35,316 nt of DNA from Flavobacteriaceae bacterium (GTDB taxonomy: Bacteria > Bacteroidota > Bacteroidia > Flavobacteriales > Flavobacteriaceae), in contig JAHQVM010000011.1 in assembly GCA_019634365.1 (NCBI GenBank), positions 1-35,316 on the forward strand, read 5' to 3'. A program made the position numbers and the translations under genes. Within the stretch, counting starts at the first letter, position 1. Every line of letters starts with the position of its first letter. The notes beneath the pieces are model-generated. The model worked only from the letters and a program-made list of their open reading frames with translations, made no database searches and was not told the DNA's origin. This document shows, piece by piece, positions 26,075-34,052 of this stretch.

Positions 26075-26242
26075 AAAAAAAGCCTACACTAATATTGTGT
26101 TTTTGAATAAACTCCTTAAAACAAGTTTAGGGCTAACAAGCTGGTCAAGAATCCGTTCAAAGACGGCGCGCTTTTACAACTTCAACTCACCCTTTTTAAA
26201 GAATTCGTGTTGAGTTTACCAAAAAATAGTATTAATGTAGGC
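26075..26242 (-). ncRNA. ssrS: Probable 6S RNA (6S-Flavo type)
   Basis: Between zapA and rny the reverse strand holds a 161-base segment closed by a long end-to-end stem: 26242-26236 pairs with 26088-26082 without mismatch (seven pairs), then after one mismatch 26234-26230 pairs with 26094-26090 and further wobble and A-U pairs extend it. Seven T residues (26081-26075) follow the closing stem, as in an intrinsic terminator. Inside are an asymmetric internal region and smaller local hairpins, including a CCGT/ACGG stem. A single closed rod of this length with a central bubble is the shape of 6S RNA, which binds RNA polymerase in stationary phase, and linkage to zapA is known for 6S in other bacteria. 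I infer the identity from shape and position only. Confidence 0.7.
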
Positions 26243-26268
26243 AGTACCTTTATCTATTTTAAAGAACG

Positions 26269-26559
26269 TTATGCTAAATGATCCTGAAGGAGATGATTTA
26301 AAGCTTCCAGCTTTTCCTCTATATCCTGTTGATCGTTTATTTTGTCGATCCCACGCTGTTCTACCTGAGCCGCAAACTGTAAGGCGCACATGGCCAAAAC
26401 ATCCTGTTTGTCACGCACTGCGTAACTTTGCTCGAAGCGTTTGATCATTTCCTCTATCTTTTTGGTGGCTTTCCTAAGTCCTTCCTCTTGGGCCGGATCG
26501 ATGGTTAATGGATATACCCTGTCGGCAATAGAGAGTTTAATCTTTAACGGGTTCGACAT
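26269..26559 (-). CDS. zapA: Cell division protein ZapA
   Basis: ZapA binds and bundles FtsZ filaments at the division ring. From ATG 26559 the protein is 96 residues: SNPLKIKLSIADRVYPLTID followed by a two-helix tail (EEGLRKATKKIEEMIKRFEQ, DKQDVLAMCALQFAAQVEQR, IEEKLEALNHLLQDHLA). This is the compact alpha/beta plus coiled-coil layout of the family. An upstream ATG (26601) would add 14 residues overlapping the preceding gene and lacks family support. The gene is 10 bases after the stop of the coiled-coil gene, so the two are co-translated. Confidence 0.9.
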   Translation of the reverse strand: MSNPLKIKLSIADRVYPLTIDPAQEEGLRKATKKIEEMIKRFEQSYAVRDKQDVLAMCALQFAAQVEQRGIDKINDQQDIEEKLEALNHLLQDHLA

Positions 26560-26569
26560 TATTTTTATG

Positions 26570-26860
26570 TTATTCGGAAAGCTGACTAATACATTGGTCA
26601 ATTTCCCTAACTAAAGCATTTATTTTGAGTTTTGTATCTCGTTTATGTTGGTCGCTGCCAAGCAATGAATTTGCCAATTTCAACGATCCACACTTGTCGC
26701 GCCATTGAGCTACCTCTTCCTGAGATTTCTCGTTTAGCTCTTTTAAAACTGTTAACTCGGCCTCTAGTTTTTTACTTTTTTGCTTCAGTTTTTCGTATCG
26801 ATGAAGCAGTTTACTAATTCTATTTTCTAGAGAATCAACAATTTCTACAAGGTTGGACAT
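26570..26860 (-). CDS. Short coiled-coil protein upstream of zapA
   Basis: The 96-residue protein is almost wholly helical and coiled-coil: VDSLENRISKLLHRYEKLKQ, ELTVLKELNEKSQEEVAQW and KRDTKLKINALVREIDQCIS. It has no signal peptide or membrane segment. A small coiled-coil gene directly before zapA is a recurring arrangement in Bacteroidota, and by position it may act in division like ZapB, but I see no sequence likeness to ZapB beyond the helical character. It is the first gene of the zapA-6S-rny unit and is preceded by a good promoter. Confidence 0.72.
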   Translation of the reverse strand: MSNLVEIVDSLENRISKLLHRYEKLKQKSKKLEAELTVLKELNEKSQEEVAQWRDKCGSLKLANSLLGSDQHKRDTKLKINALVREIDQCISQLSE

Positions 26861-26887
26861 GAACGGTTTTATTCAATACTTATTACA

Positions 26888-26918
26888 CAAAGTTAACATT
26901 GTAGCCCCAATATGCCAA
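26888..26918 (-). promoter_or_regulatory. Promoter of the zapA operon
   Basis: On the reverse strand TTG (26918-26916), a 20-base spacer and TAACTTTG (26895-26888) fit the Bacteroidota major-sigma consensus TTG-N19-21-TAnnTTTG exactly. The first ATG (26860) lies 27 bases beyond the box. Confidence 0.65.
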
Positions 26919-26948
26919 CAGTTTTTACCTTTTTTTTGTATTATTGAG

Positions 26949-26956
26949 TAGGTTTG
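26949..26956 (+). promoter_or_regulatory. Possible -7 box of the M23 peptidase gene
   Basis: TAGGTTTG matches TAnnTTTG and lies 48 bases before the ATG at 27005. The spacing to any upstream TTG is not convincing. Confidence 0.35.
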
Positions 26957-27004
26957 CAATAATTTTTGAATCTCCCCATTAATTTATAGACAATTAGAAT
27001 TTTT

Positions 27005-28690
27005 ATGAGATCCTATTTCTTGCTTTTACTCCTTATCGGGATTCAAATCCAAGCCCAAAATGTTCCAACCGATTACTTCGAAAATCCACTTGACATCCCA
27101 CTTGTCCTTTCGGGAAATTTCGGTGAGTTGAGGAGCAATCATTTTCACAGTGGCCTCGACATTAAAACGCAACAGAGACGCGGCCTACCCATTTATGCAC
27201 CAGCCGATGGCTATGTAAAACGCATTAAAGTGTCGCACTATGGATATGGAAAGGCATTGTACCTTACCCATCCCAATGGTTACAATACAGTATATGCACA
27301 TTTAGATGCATATGCTGGTGCCATTCAAGACTATGTTAAAAAGAAACAATATGAAAAAGAAGAGTTTGAAATCGAGCTTTTCCCCGAAGCCAATGTGCTT
27401 TCTGTTAAAAAAGGCGATATCATTGGATATACCGGTAATACCGGAAGTAGCGGAGGGCCGCATCTGCACTATGAAATACGGGACGCCTCCTCCAGTCCCA
27501 TGAATCCCATGCTCTTCGGAATCGATATCGCCGACAAGAAAAACCCATTAGTCAATGGAATCATGGTATATCCAACGGAAGGAGCTCATGTAAACGGTTC
27601 TCAGAAACCGCAAAAATTAAGTTTAACCAAACAAAAGGACGGGTCGTACCGTGCTGAAGGTATCCAAGCACTGGGAACATTGGGCTTTGGTGTCGCCACC
27701 AACGACCAACACGATGGGGCGTCTAATAAAAATGGCTCCTACATCATTACAGCAACCTACAATGGCGCTGAGACGTACAAAGTACAATTTAATCGATTTT
27801 CCTTTTCTGAAACCCGATTCTTGAATCGTTATATCGATTACGGGTATTACAAGAAGAACAAAACAAGAATTCAGAAGTTGTTTCGTGAACCCAATAATCC
27901 GTTGAGTGTTATCATTAATGAAGTTGGTAAAGGGTATGTTTCGGTCGAAGACGGGTTTTCCTCGGTCTATCGTATCGAAATTCAGGATTTTCAAGAAAAC
28001 AAAACCATCGTAACCATTCCTGTAATCGGTAAGCAGGTCGAAATTACTGAGTTTTTGGATAGCACCGACGATATGGACTTTGTAGCTCATGATCAGGGGA
28101 ATTCCATCACAAAAGGAAAATTCAGCGTCTACATTCCTGCAGAAAGCCTATATGAAGACACCTACCTAAATATTGAATCTGATGTAGACACTTTGAAGTT
28201 GCATCAGGATGTTGTTCCCTTGCACAAAAACATGACCATTTCTTTCGATGCTTCCAATTATTCCGCAGAGGATATGGGGAAAATGTACATTGGCAAATAC
28301 AATTACAACAGACCGCCTTTTTACTACACCACGTATAGAAATGGGAGAAAGCTTTCGGCCAAGACTAGAACTTTCGGGACTTACCTTTTAGCTAGGGATA
28401 CCATTTCCCCTTCCATCGAACCCCTTAATTTTCAGGATGGTAAGTGGATCAGTAAAAATGAAACCCTTTCGTTAAAAATTGAAGACAATGAAAGCGGGGT
28501 TAGTTCTTACAGGGCGACCATTAACGGAAAATTCATCCTTACAGAATATGATTACAAAAAAGACGTTTTAGTTTATGATTTCGACGATAATATCATCTCC
28601 GAATCAGAAAACAAATTGAAAGTGATTGTCGTGGATAATGTGGGAAATAGTACTACATTTGAGGCAACTTTTTTCAGAAAACAACTATAA
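27005..28690 (+). CDS. Exported M23 (LytM-type) metallopeptidase
   Basis: The 561-residue protein has a signal peptide (MRSYFLLLLLIGIQIQA) followed almost at once by the peptidase domain (about 37-165). Zinc ligands and active-site residues are all present: H48 and D52 in HFHSGLDI, and H153 and H155 in GPHLHYEI, with H99 in YAHLDAY. M23 enzymes cut peptidoglycan peptide bridges or act as endopeptidases of cell-wall stems. The remaining 390 residues form beta-rich domains without a recognised motif. The stop is nine bases before the TTG start of the TonB-dependent receptor, so the two are probably co-transcribed. Confidence 0.9.
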   Translation: MRSYFLLLLLIGIQIQAQNVPTDYFENPLDIPLVLSGNFGELRSNHFHSGLDIKTQQRRGLPIYAPADGYVKRIKVSHYGYGKALYLTHPNGYNTVYAHLDAYAGAIQDYVKKKQYEKEEFEIELFPEANVLSVKKGDIIGYTGNTGSSGGPHLHYEIRDASSSPMNPMLFGIDIADKKNPLVNGIMVYPTEGAHVNGSQKPQKLSLTKQKDGSYRAEGIQALGTLGFGVATNDQHDGASNKNGSYIITATYNGAETYKVQFNRFSFSETRFLNRYIDYGYYKKNKTRIQKLFREPNNPLSVIINEVGKGYVSVEDGFSSVYRIEIQDFQENKTIVTIPVIGKQVEITEFLDSTDDMDFVAHDQGNSITKGKFSVYIPAESLYEDTYLNIESDVDTLKLHQDVVPLHKNMTISFDASNYSAEDMGKMYIGKYNYNRPPFYYTTYRNGRKLSAKTRTFGTYLLARDTISPSIEPLNFQDGKWISKNETLSLKIEDNESGVSSYRATINGKFILTEYDYKKDVLVYDFDDNIISESENKLKVIVVDNVGNSTTFEATFFRKQL

Positions 28691-28699
28691 AATCCGCTT

Positions 28700-31165
28700 T
28701 TGAAAACAAAATATTTACTGCCGCATTTATTCTTTTTGTTATTTATTGGATTCCTGCAAGCCCAGACTGCAACGGTACGGGGAATCATTCTGGATGAAAA
28801 CAACGAGCCTTTAAACGGCGTAAATGTAATTGCGGGTGAGATAGGTACTCAAACCGATTTAGACGGTGGGTACGTCTTGGAAATACCCTCCAACGAAAGT
28901 GTTGTCATCACCTATTCCTATTTAGGGTTAAAAGATGCTCAATTGACGATAACCTTGGGGCCCAATGAAGATTATGAATTTAATCCGTCGCTTCAGGTAG
29001 ATATAGAACAATTTGGAGAAGTAGTTATCGATGCCAAAAAAAGGAAACGGGTCGAAGGGATTACCTCCATTAGTCCTGAAGCGGTAAGGCGCATCCCAGG
29101 AGCGAATGCGGGTGTTGAAAATGTTTTGACCTCCCTTCCAGGGGTAAGCAGTAATAACGAATTGAGTACCCAATATACGGTTCGGGGTGGTAATTACGAT
29201 GAGAACCTCGTCTATGTAAACGAAATTGAAGTGTACCGACCCTTCCTCATTAGAAGTGGGCAGCAAGAAGGATTGAGTTTTGTAAACCCAGACCTTACTT
29301 CGAGCGTTGACTTTTCTGCAGGAGGATTTCAAGCCAAATATGGAGATAAACTTTCTTCGGTACTTGACATTACCTATCGACAGCCCACAGGGTTTGAAGC
29401 CTCGATCGATGCAAGTTTATTAGGTGCCAGTGCGTCGCTTGGGGGAAAAACGGCCGATGGACGTCTTACGGGTATTGTTGGGCTTAGATACCGTGATAAC
29501 AGCCTATTTGTAGACGCAAAACAAACGGAAACCAACTTCCGCCCTACCTTTGCCGATGCCCAAGCCTATTTTACCTATAAATTCAGTAATAAATTTGAAT
29601 TGGGCGTTCTCGGGAATATTTCGGTGAATGATTACCAATATGAGCCGTTAACTAGGCAAACCAATTTTGGAACCCTTACCGATCCTGTTGCCCTTGTGGT
29701 TTTTTATGAAGGTCAGGAAGAGGATCGTTACAATACCTATTTTGGAGCCATGAAGGGGACTTACGTGGCTTCAGACAATTACACCGCTAAGTTCATAGGT
29801 TCCATTTATCAGACTACGGAACAGGAATATTTCGATATACAGGCACGATATTTACTAGGTGAAGTGAATACCAACATTGGTGATGAGGATTTGGGTGAAG
29901 TGGAGTTTGCTGAAGGAATTGGAAGTCAACTTACCCATGCGAGGAATGATTTGGATGCTCTCATAGTAAATGCACAGCATCGCGGGGTTGCTAAAATCGA
30001 TGATCACACCATCGAATACGGTATAAAATATACCCATGAAGACATTCGGGACCGCGTTCAGGAATTTGAAGTGATCGATTCCGCAGGATTCTCCATTAGA
30101 CCACCTATCATTGATTTACCGAACAATCAGCCCTATGAACCTTTCGATGCACCTATTGTACCCTTTTCTTCCATTCGTGCTCAAAATGATGTACAGATAG
30201 ATCGAATTTCTGGATTTGTACAATGGAGTAAATTGGCGAATTTGGGGGATAGTGAATTATGGATGAATGCAGGGATTAGGTCCCAGAATTGGACCGTGAG
30301 CGGAGATGGAATTACCAGTGAAACACAAACAGTGATAAGCCCAAGAGCTCAAGTTACCTTAAAACCCAATTGGAAGGAAACAGACATGCTGTTCCGACTA
30401 TCTGGAGGATTGTACCATCAACCGCCATTCTACAGGGAACTAAGGGATTCTACAGGGACGGTGCGTCCCGGTGTTAAAGCACAACAATCCATCCATGTTG
30501 TGCTCGGAAACGATTATAGCTTCGATATGTGGGGTCGTGCCTTTACATTGAATAGTGAAGTGTATTATAAAAAATTGACGGATGTCAACCCCTACACCAT
30601 CGAAAACGTACGAATTCGTTATCGGGCTAGAAACAATGCCGAAGCCTTTGCCTATGGGTTGGATTTGCGTTTGGCCGGGGAGTTTGTTCCGGGAACCGAA
30701 AGCTGGGTGAGTTTTGGATACCTGAAGACCGAGGAGAATATTGATGACCGTGGCTATATTGCTAGACCTACTGATCAGCGATTGAAATTTGGGGTTCTTT
30801 TCCAAGATTATGTGAAGGTAATCCCCGACCTCAAAGCCTATCTAAATCTGGTTTATAACACAGGATTGCCTGGTGGCTCCCCAAGTTATGCAGATCCATA
30901 CGATTTCCAGACCCGTTTACGAGACTATAGACGTGCAGATTTAGGGGTGAATTATGTGTTGATTCATGATGAGAAACGCAAGGAAAGTGGCCTTTTCAAA
31001 CCGTTTAGGGAGCTGACCATCGGTGCAGAGATCTTCAATATTTTTGATGTTCAAAACTCAATCACCAATACCTTTGTAAGGGATGTTTATACCAAAGTAC
31101 AGTACGCAATACCCAATTTCTTAACACCTAGGGTATTCAATGTACGCGTTACCGCTAAATTTTAG
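28700..31165 (+). CDS. TonB-dependent receptor with carboxypeptidase-regulatory-like domain
   Basis: The 821-residue outer-membrane protein starts at TTG 28700, the only start that includes the signal peptide (MKTKYLLPHLFFLLFIGFLQA). Residues about 22-110 are a CarboxypepD_reg-like domain (TATVRGIILDENNEPLNGVN, VVITYSYLGLKDAQLTI). The plug follows (about 130-240: AVRRIPGANAGVENVLTSLP, STQYTVRGGNYDENLVYVN), then a long barrel ending with aromatic-terminated strands; the last residues NVRVTAKF fit a barrel's final strand. There is no SusD partner, so it is not a polysaccharide-utilisation pair. Substrate unknown. It shares the M23 operon upstream and its stop overlaps that of the convergent cysteine desulfurase. 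Confidence 0.92.
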   Translation: MKTKYLLPHLFFLLFIGFLQAQTATVRGIILDENNEPLNGVNVIAGEIGTQTDLDGGYVLEIPSNESVVITYSYLGLKDAQLTITLGPNEDYEFNPSLQVDIEQFGEVVIDAKKRKRVEGITSISPEAVRRIPGANAGVENVLTSLPGVSSNNELSTQYTVRGGNYDENLVYVNEIEVYRPFLIRSGQQEGLSFVNPDLTSSVDFSAGGFQAKYGDKLSSVLDITYRQPTGFEASIDASLLGASASLGGKTADGRLTGIVGLRYRDNSLFVDAKQTETNFRPTFADAQAYFTYKFSNKFELGVLGNISVNDYQYEPLTRQTNFGTLTDPVALVVFYEGQEEDRYNTYFGAMKGTYVASDNYTAKFIGSIYQTTEQEYFDIQARYLLGEVNTNIGDEDLGEVEFAEGIGSQLTHARNDLDALIVNAQHRGVAKIDDHTIEYGIKYTHEDIRDRVQEFEVIDSAGFSIRPPIIDLPNNQPYEPFDAPIVPFSSIRAQNDVQIDRISGFVQWSKLANLGDSELWMNAGIRSQNWTVSGDGITSETQTVISPRAQVTLKPNWKETDMLFRLSGGLYHQPPFYRELRDSTGTVRPGVKAQQSIHVVLGNDYSFDMWGRAFTLNSEVYYKKLTDVNPYTIENVRIRYRARNNAEAFAYGLDLRLAGEFVPGTESWVSFGYLKTEENIDDRGYIARPTDQRLKFGVLFQDYVKVIPDLKAYLNLVYNTGLPGGSPSYADPYDFQTRLRDYRRADLGVNYVLIHDEKRKESGLFKPFRELTIGAEIFNIFDVQNSITNTFVRDVYTKVQYAIPNFLTPRVFNVRVTAKF

Positions 31166-32310
31166 GAATTAACAAACTCTTTTAGAACTTCGACTACATA
31201 ATCGATTTCTTCTTTATCGTTAAAGCTTGAGAAGGAAAGGCGAAGGGATGGTTTTTTTCGTTCCTCTTCTGAAAGAATTTCGTTCAAAACATGGGAACCA
31301 CCTAAACTACCACTTTGGCAAGCACTCCCCTGGGAACATGCAATACCCTTTAAATCCATCTGAAAAAGTAGCATCATACCTTTTTCTGGAGGTACAGGCA
31401 AACAGACATTAAGCAACGTATAAGTGCTTTTTTCATTATCATCGCAGGAACCATTAAAAGAGACACCGTCTATATGCTCACTCAACTGGGATTTCAGGTA
31501 ATTTTTTAGGTCTGTAATATAGGCGCGCTCTTCTTCTAGTTTCTGATAGGATATTTTAAGTGCTTCGGCCATACCTGCTATAGCATACACTGCTTCCGTT
31601 CCAGCACGAAGCCCCCTTTCCTGTGCGCCCCCATAAATCATGGATTTGAGCCCCGTGTTTTTCCGAATAAAAGCAAATCCAGCTCCCTTAGGTCCATGAA
31701 ACTTATGAGCCGCTACAGCTGCAAAATCAATAGGGATTTCGGCAAAATCCAAATCAAAGTGCCCAACACTCTGCACCGTATCACTATGAAAAAGCGTATC
31801 GTACTCCTTACAAAGCAATGCTGTACGTTTGATATCCAATATGTTGCCAACCTCATTATTCACGTGCATCAAGCTTACCAAGGTTTTCTTTGAAGTATTT
31901 TTTAGACGGGTTTCCAAATCATCGTAATTGACATGACCACAATCATCCAATTGCACGTACTCCACCTCGACCCCGTATTTCGCTTCCAATTCCTCTATGG
32001 TATGTAGGACAGCATGATGCTCAATTTTACTTGAGATAATGCGCTCAACACCTAAATCACGAACACAACTATGCAATATTAAATTATCGGCCTCTGTCCC
32101 ACCAGACGTAAAAATAATCTCACCTGCCGCGACATTTAATTGCTTAGCAATTTCTTTTCTACAGTTTTCTAGTAAAGATTTAGCTGATCTACCATAAGAA
32201 TGTGTAGATGAAGGATTTCCATATTCAACTTTTAGGGCTTCAGTCATGCAATATATGACTTCATTTCGGAGCTTTGTTGTTGCTGCGCTGTCGAAATACA
32301 CTTTTCTCAT
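31162..32310 (-). CDS. Cysteine desulfurase (NifS/IscS family)
   Basis: The PLP enzyme removes sulfur from cysteine for iron-sulfur cluster or thio-cofactor assembly. The 382-residue protein shows YFDSAATTKLRNEV, FTSGGTEADNLIL, MHVNNEVGNI, the cofactor lysine K203 in AAHKFHGPKGAGF, and the catalytic cysteine C331 in SQGSACQSGSLGGSHVL. The last motif is of the NifS/IscS type with a long mobile loop. The gene is alone, without iscU, sufE or other cluster genes, so its role among cellular sulfur routes is open. It converges on the TonB receptor with overlapping stops (31162-31165) and diverges from the lipoprotein gene. Confidence 0.92.
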   Translation of the reverse strand: MRKVYFDSAATTKLRNEVIYCMTEALKVEYGNPSSTHSYGRSAKSLLENCRKEIAKQLNVAAGEIIFTSGGTEADNLILHSCVRDLGVERIISSKIEHHAVLHTIEELEAKYGVEVEYVQLDDCGHVNYDDLETRLKNTSKKTLVSLMHVNNEVGNILDIKRTALLCKEYDTLFHSDTVQSVGHFDLDFAEIPIDFAAVAAHKFHGPKGAGFAFIRKNTGLKSMIYGGAQERGLRAGTEAVYAIAGMAEALKISYQKLEEERAYITDLKNYLKSQLSEHIDGVSFNGSCDDNEKSTYTLLNVCLPVPPEKGMMLLFQMDLKGIACSQGSACQSGSLGGSHVLNEILSEEERKKPSLRLSFSSFNDKEEIDYVVEVLKEFVNS

Positions 32311-32348
32311 AGTTAGTTAAAGTTAGGTACCTTCGCGTTGAATTTGGG

Positions 32349-32356
32349 CAAAAATA
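32349..32356 (-). promoter_or_regulatory. Possible -7 box of the cysteine desulfurase gene
   Basis: TATTTTTG on the reverse strand matches TAnnTTTG, 38 bases before the ATG at 32310. A -33 TTG is not evident. Confidence 0.4.
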
Positions 32357-32412
32357 CATATTAAAATATTTATCCACTGGCAGTATTAGAAAAGAATGTG
32401 TTTCTTTGTGCA

Positions 32413-33321
32413 ATGACTACTATGCTGGTAAGATTCCGACTACTTGTTCTCACCCTTATTTTGGGTTTTACTTTGTCTAATTGCAATGACGGAGACGTTA
32501 TCGTAACTTCTTTCGATTTCGATGATAGCACTCTAGAGAATTGCGGTGAGGCCGGTGGTTATGTGTTTTTTAAGATTAATTCTGGAGAAACCGAAAGCAT
32601 TTCCTTGCGACTGGCCACTACAGATGAGCTATTTATGGGATCAGAAATTAGGGAAGTAGTTCTGGACGGCTCCAGTAATTTTGTGAACTATCGTATTTTC
32701 GACGGCTCGGTAAGTAGCGCCTATTTCTGCAATGAAATTCCACCTTCTACCCCCGGAATATCTATAGAATATTTAGGTAGCGCTGGTATTGCCCGTCTAA
32801 CTACCATAACGGGATTCGACGATGATGACGCCATTCCCTTTGTGGATTCCGAAGATGATTTGTTAGAGGGTACTGGAGATTTGGACAAGGATGGCATCCC
32901 GAATTTTTATGATGAAGATGATGACGGGGACAATGTACCCACTGTTAATGAAATTGGCGGGGATCCGGAAAACCCAAGAGATACAGATGATGATGGGATT
33001 CCTGATTATTTGGACCCAGATGATGATGGTGATTTAGTCTTAACGCGCTATGAAGCTAATGGAACGTTAGATCCGTTAAGCCATAATACCAGTGAAACAG
33101 ATACTCCCAATTACCTAAACAGTGCCATTTCAGAATCTGTGATGATCGACGAGTTTCGTTCACATTCTTATGATTTTAGTAGCGACATCACTCTGATAAT
33201 CAATAATTTGATACTGGTAAACGGAGAAGAACAAATCACCTTCGAAACATTCGATATGGGTAATATCGATGAAATCTTAATGGGAACCATCACAGACACC
33301 CCGGCTTTTCCGGAGGATTAG
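32413..33321 (+). CDS. Lipoprotein with thrombospondin type 3-like calcium repeats
   Basis: From ATG 32413 the protein is 302 residues. Its N-terminus (MTTMLVRFRLLVLTLILGFT) ends in LSNCND, a lipobox-like site, so the cysteine probably carries lipid. Earlier start GTG 32398 is possible but gives an awkward MFLCA head. A beta-rich region follows (VYFF-type strands such as YVFFKINSGETESISLRLAT), then three D-rich motifs: LDKDGIPNFYDEDDDGDNV, DTDDDGIPDYLDPDDDGD. These are thrombospondin type 3 or EF-hand-like calcium loops. No type IX sorting domain is seen at the end. It likely sits at the outer membrane surface; its function is unknown. Confidence 0.75.
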   Translation: MTTMLVRFRLLVLTLILGFTLSNCNDGDVIVTSFDFDDSTLENCGEAGGYVFFKINSGETESISLRLATTDELFMGSEIREVVLDGSSNFVNYRIFDGSVSSAYFCNEIPPSTPGISIEYLGSAGIARLTTITGFDDDDAIPFVDSEDDLLEGTGDLDKDGIPNFYDEDDDGDNVPTVNEIGGDPENPRDTDDDGIPDYLDPDDDGDLVLTRYEANGTLDPLSHNTSETDTPNYLNSAISESVMIDEFRSHSYDFSSDITLIINNLILVNGEEQITFETFDMGNIDEILMGTITDTPAFPED

Positions 33322-33869
33322 GGCTTTTTGTTCTGGAAGATGTATACTTCAACCGCACCCCGGCCATATTTTTGGAGATCCGCATCATAATATTTTAGGT
33401 TGTCATACCTTCGGAATAAATACTCCAATTCAGCCTTGAGCACCCCTTCTCCCACGCCATGAATGAAAACCATCTTTTGAATGCGCTTTGATATGGCGAA
33501 ATCCAATTGACGTTTGGCCGTATCCAATTGTAGGGATAGCATATCGTAATTGGACATACCTTTGGTCGATTTAACCAATTGATGGATATGGAGGTCTACC
33601 TCCATTGCAGGACGGTTCCTTTCCCTGGGCTTTAGGCGAATTTTGGTCGTCTTTTTCGCTGCTTCCTTGTTCGAAATGCTGGCTGCAATGGATGCTGCGT
33701 CTATATTTTTATGAATAGCAGTATTTCCCTGTGCCACAACCAGTTCCGTTCGGCTAAAATCCATATCGAAGCCATCGTCGGTGGAAATGGTCACCAAATC
33801 TCCATGAATACGAGCAATCACGCCCGCAATATCATCATCTAATACAAATACGCGATCTCCTATTTTCAT
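33318..33869 (-). CDS. Smr-domain protein (MutS2-like C-terminal domain)
   Basis: The 183-residue protein has an N-terminal beta-barrel-like module (KIGDRVFVLDDDIAGVIARI, about 1-45) and a C-terminal Smr domain (about 95-180): MEVDLHIHQL is the family's D-L-H motif, and KMVFIHGVGEGVLKAELEYL is the H-G-x-G motif. Stand-alone Smr proteins may nick DNA or cut RNA; in the ribosome-rescue setting MutS2/SmrB act on stalled ribosomes. The module resembles the DUF2027/Smr arrangement common in Bacteroidota. Its stop overlaps the lipoprotein stop by four bases (33318-33321). Confidence 0.88.
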   Translation of the reverse strand: MKIGDRVFVLDDDIAGVIARIHGDLVTISTDDGFDMDFSRTELVVAQGNTAIHKNIDAASIAASISNKEAAKKTTKIRLKPRERNRPAMEVDLHIHQLVKSTKGMSNYDMLSLQLDTAKRQLDFAISKRIQKMVFIHGVGEGVLKAELEYLFRRYDNLKYYDADLQKYGRGAVEVYIFQNKKP

Positions 33870-34052
33870 ACCCTTAATTTGGCGGTTTGTTTTGATATTT
33901 TACCCCAAAAATGTTGTTTTTCATCGAAATTTAAACTTTTCACAACGGAATTTTCGTACAATATTGTGCCTTGATTTAAAAAAAAATTCTATTTTTACGA
34001 CAACTTGTTGATAGTTACCCCCATAACTATCCTCACTTTAAACATAAAAAGT

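Noticed and set aside
27623-28090. 155-codon reverse-strand open frame inside the M23 gene
   Set aside because: Antisense shadow of a well-supported gene; composition and absence of motifs argue against coding.
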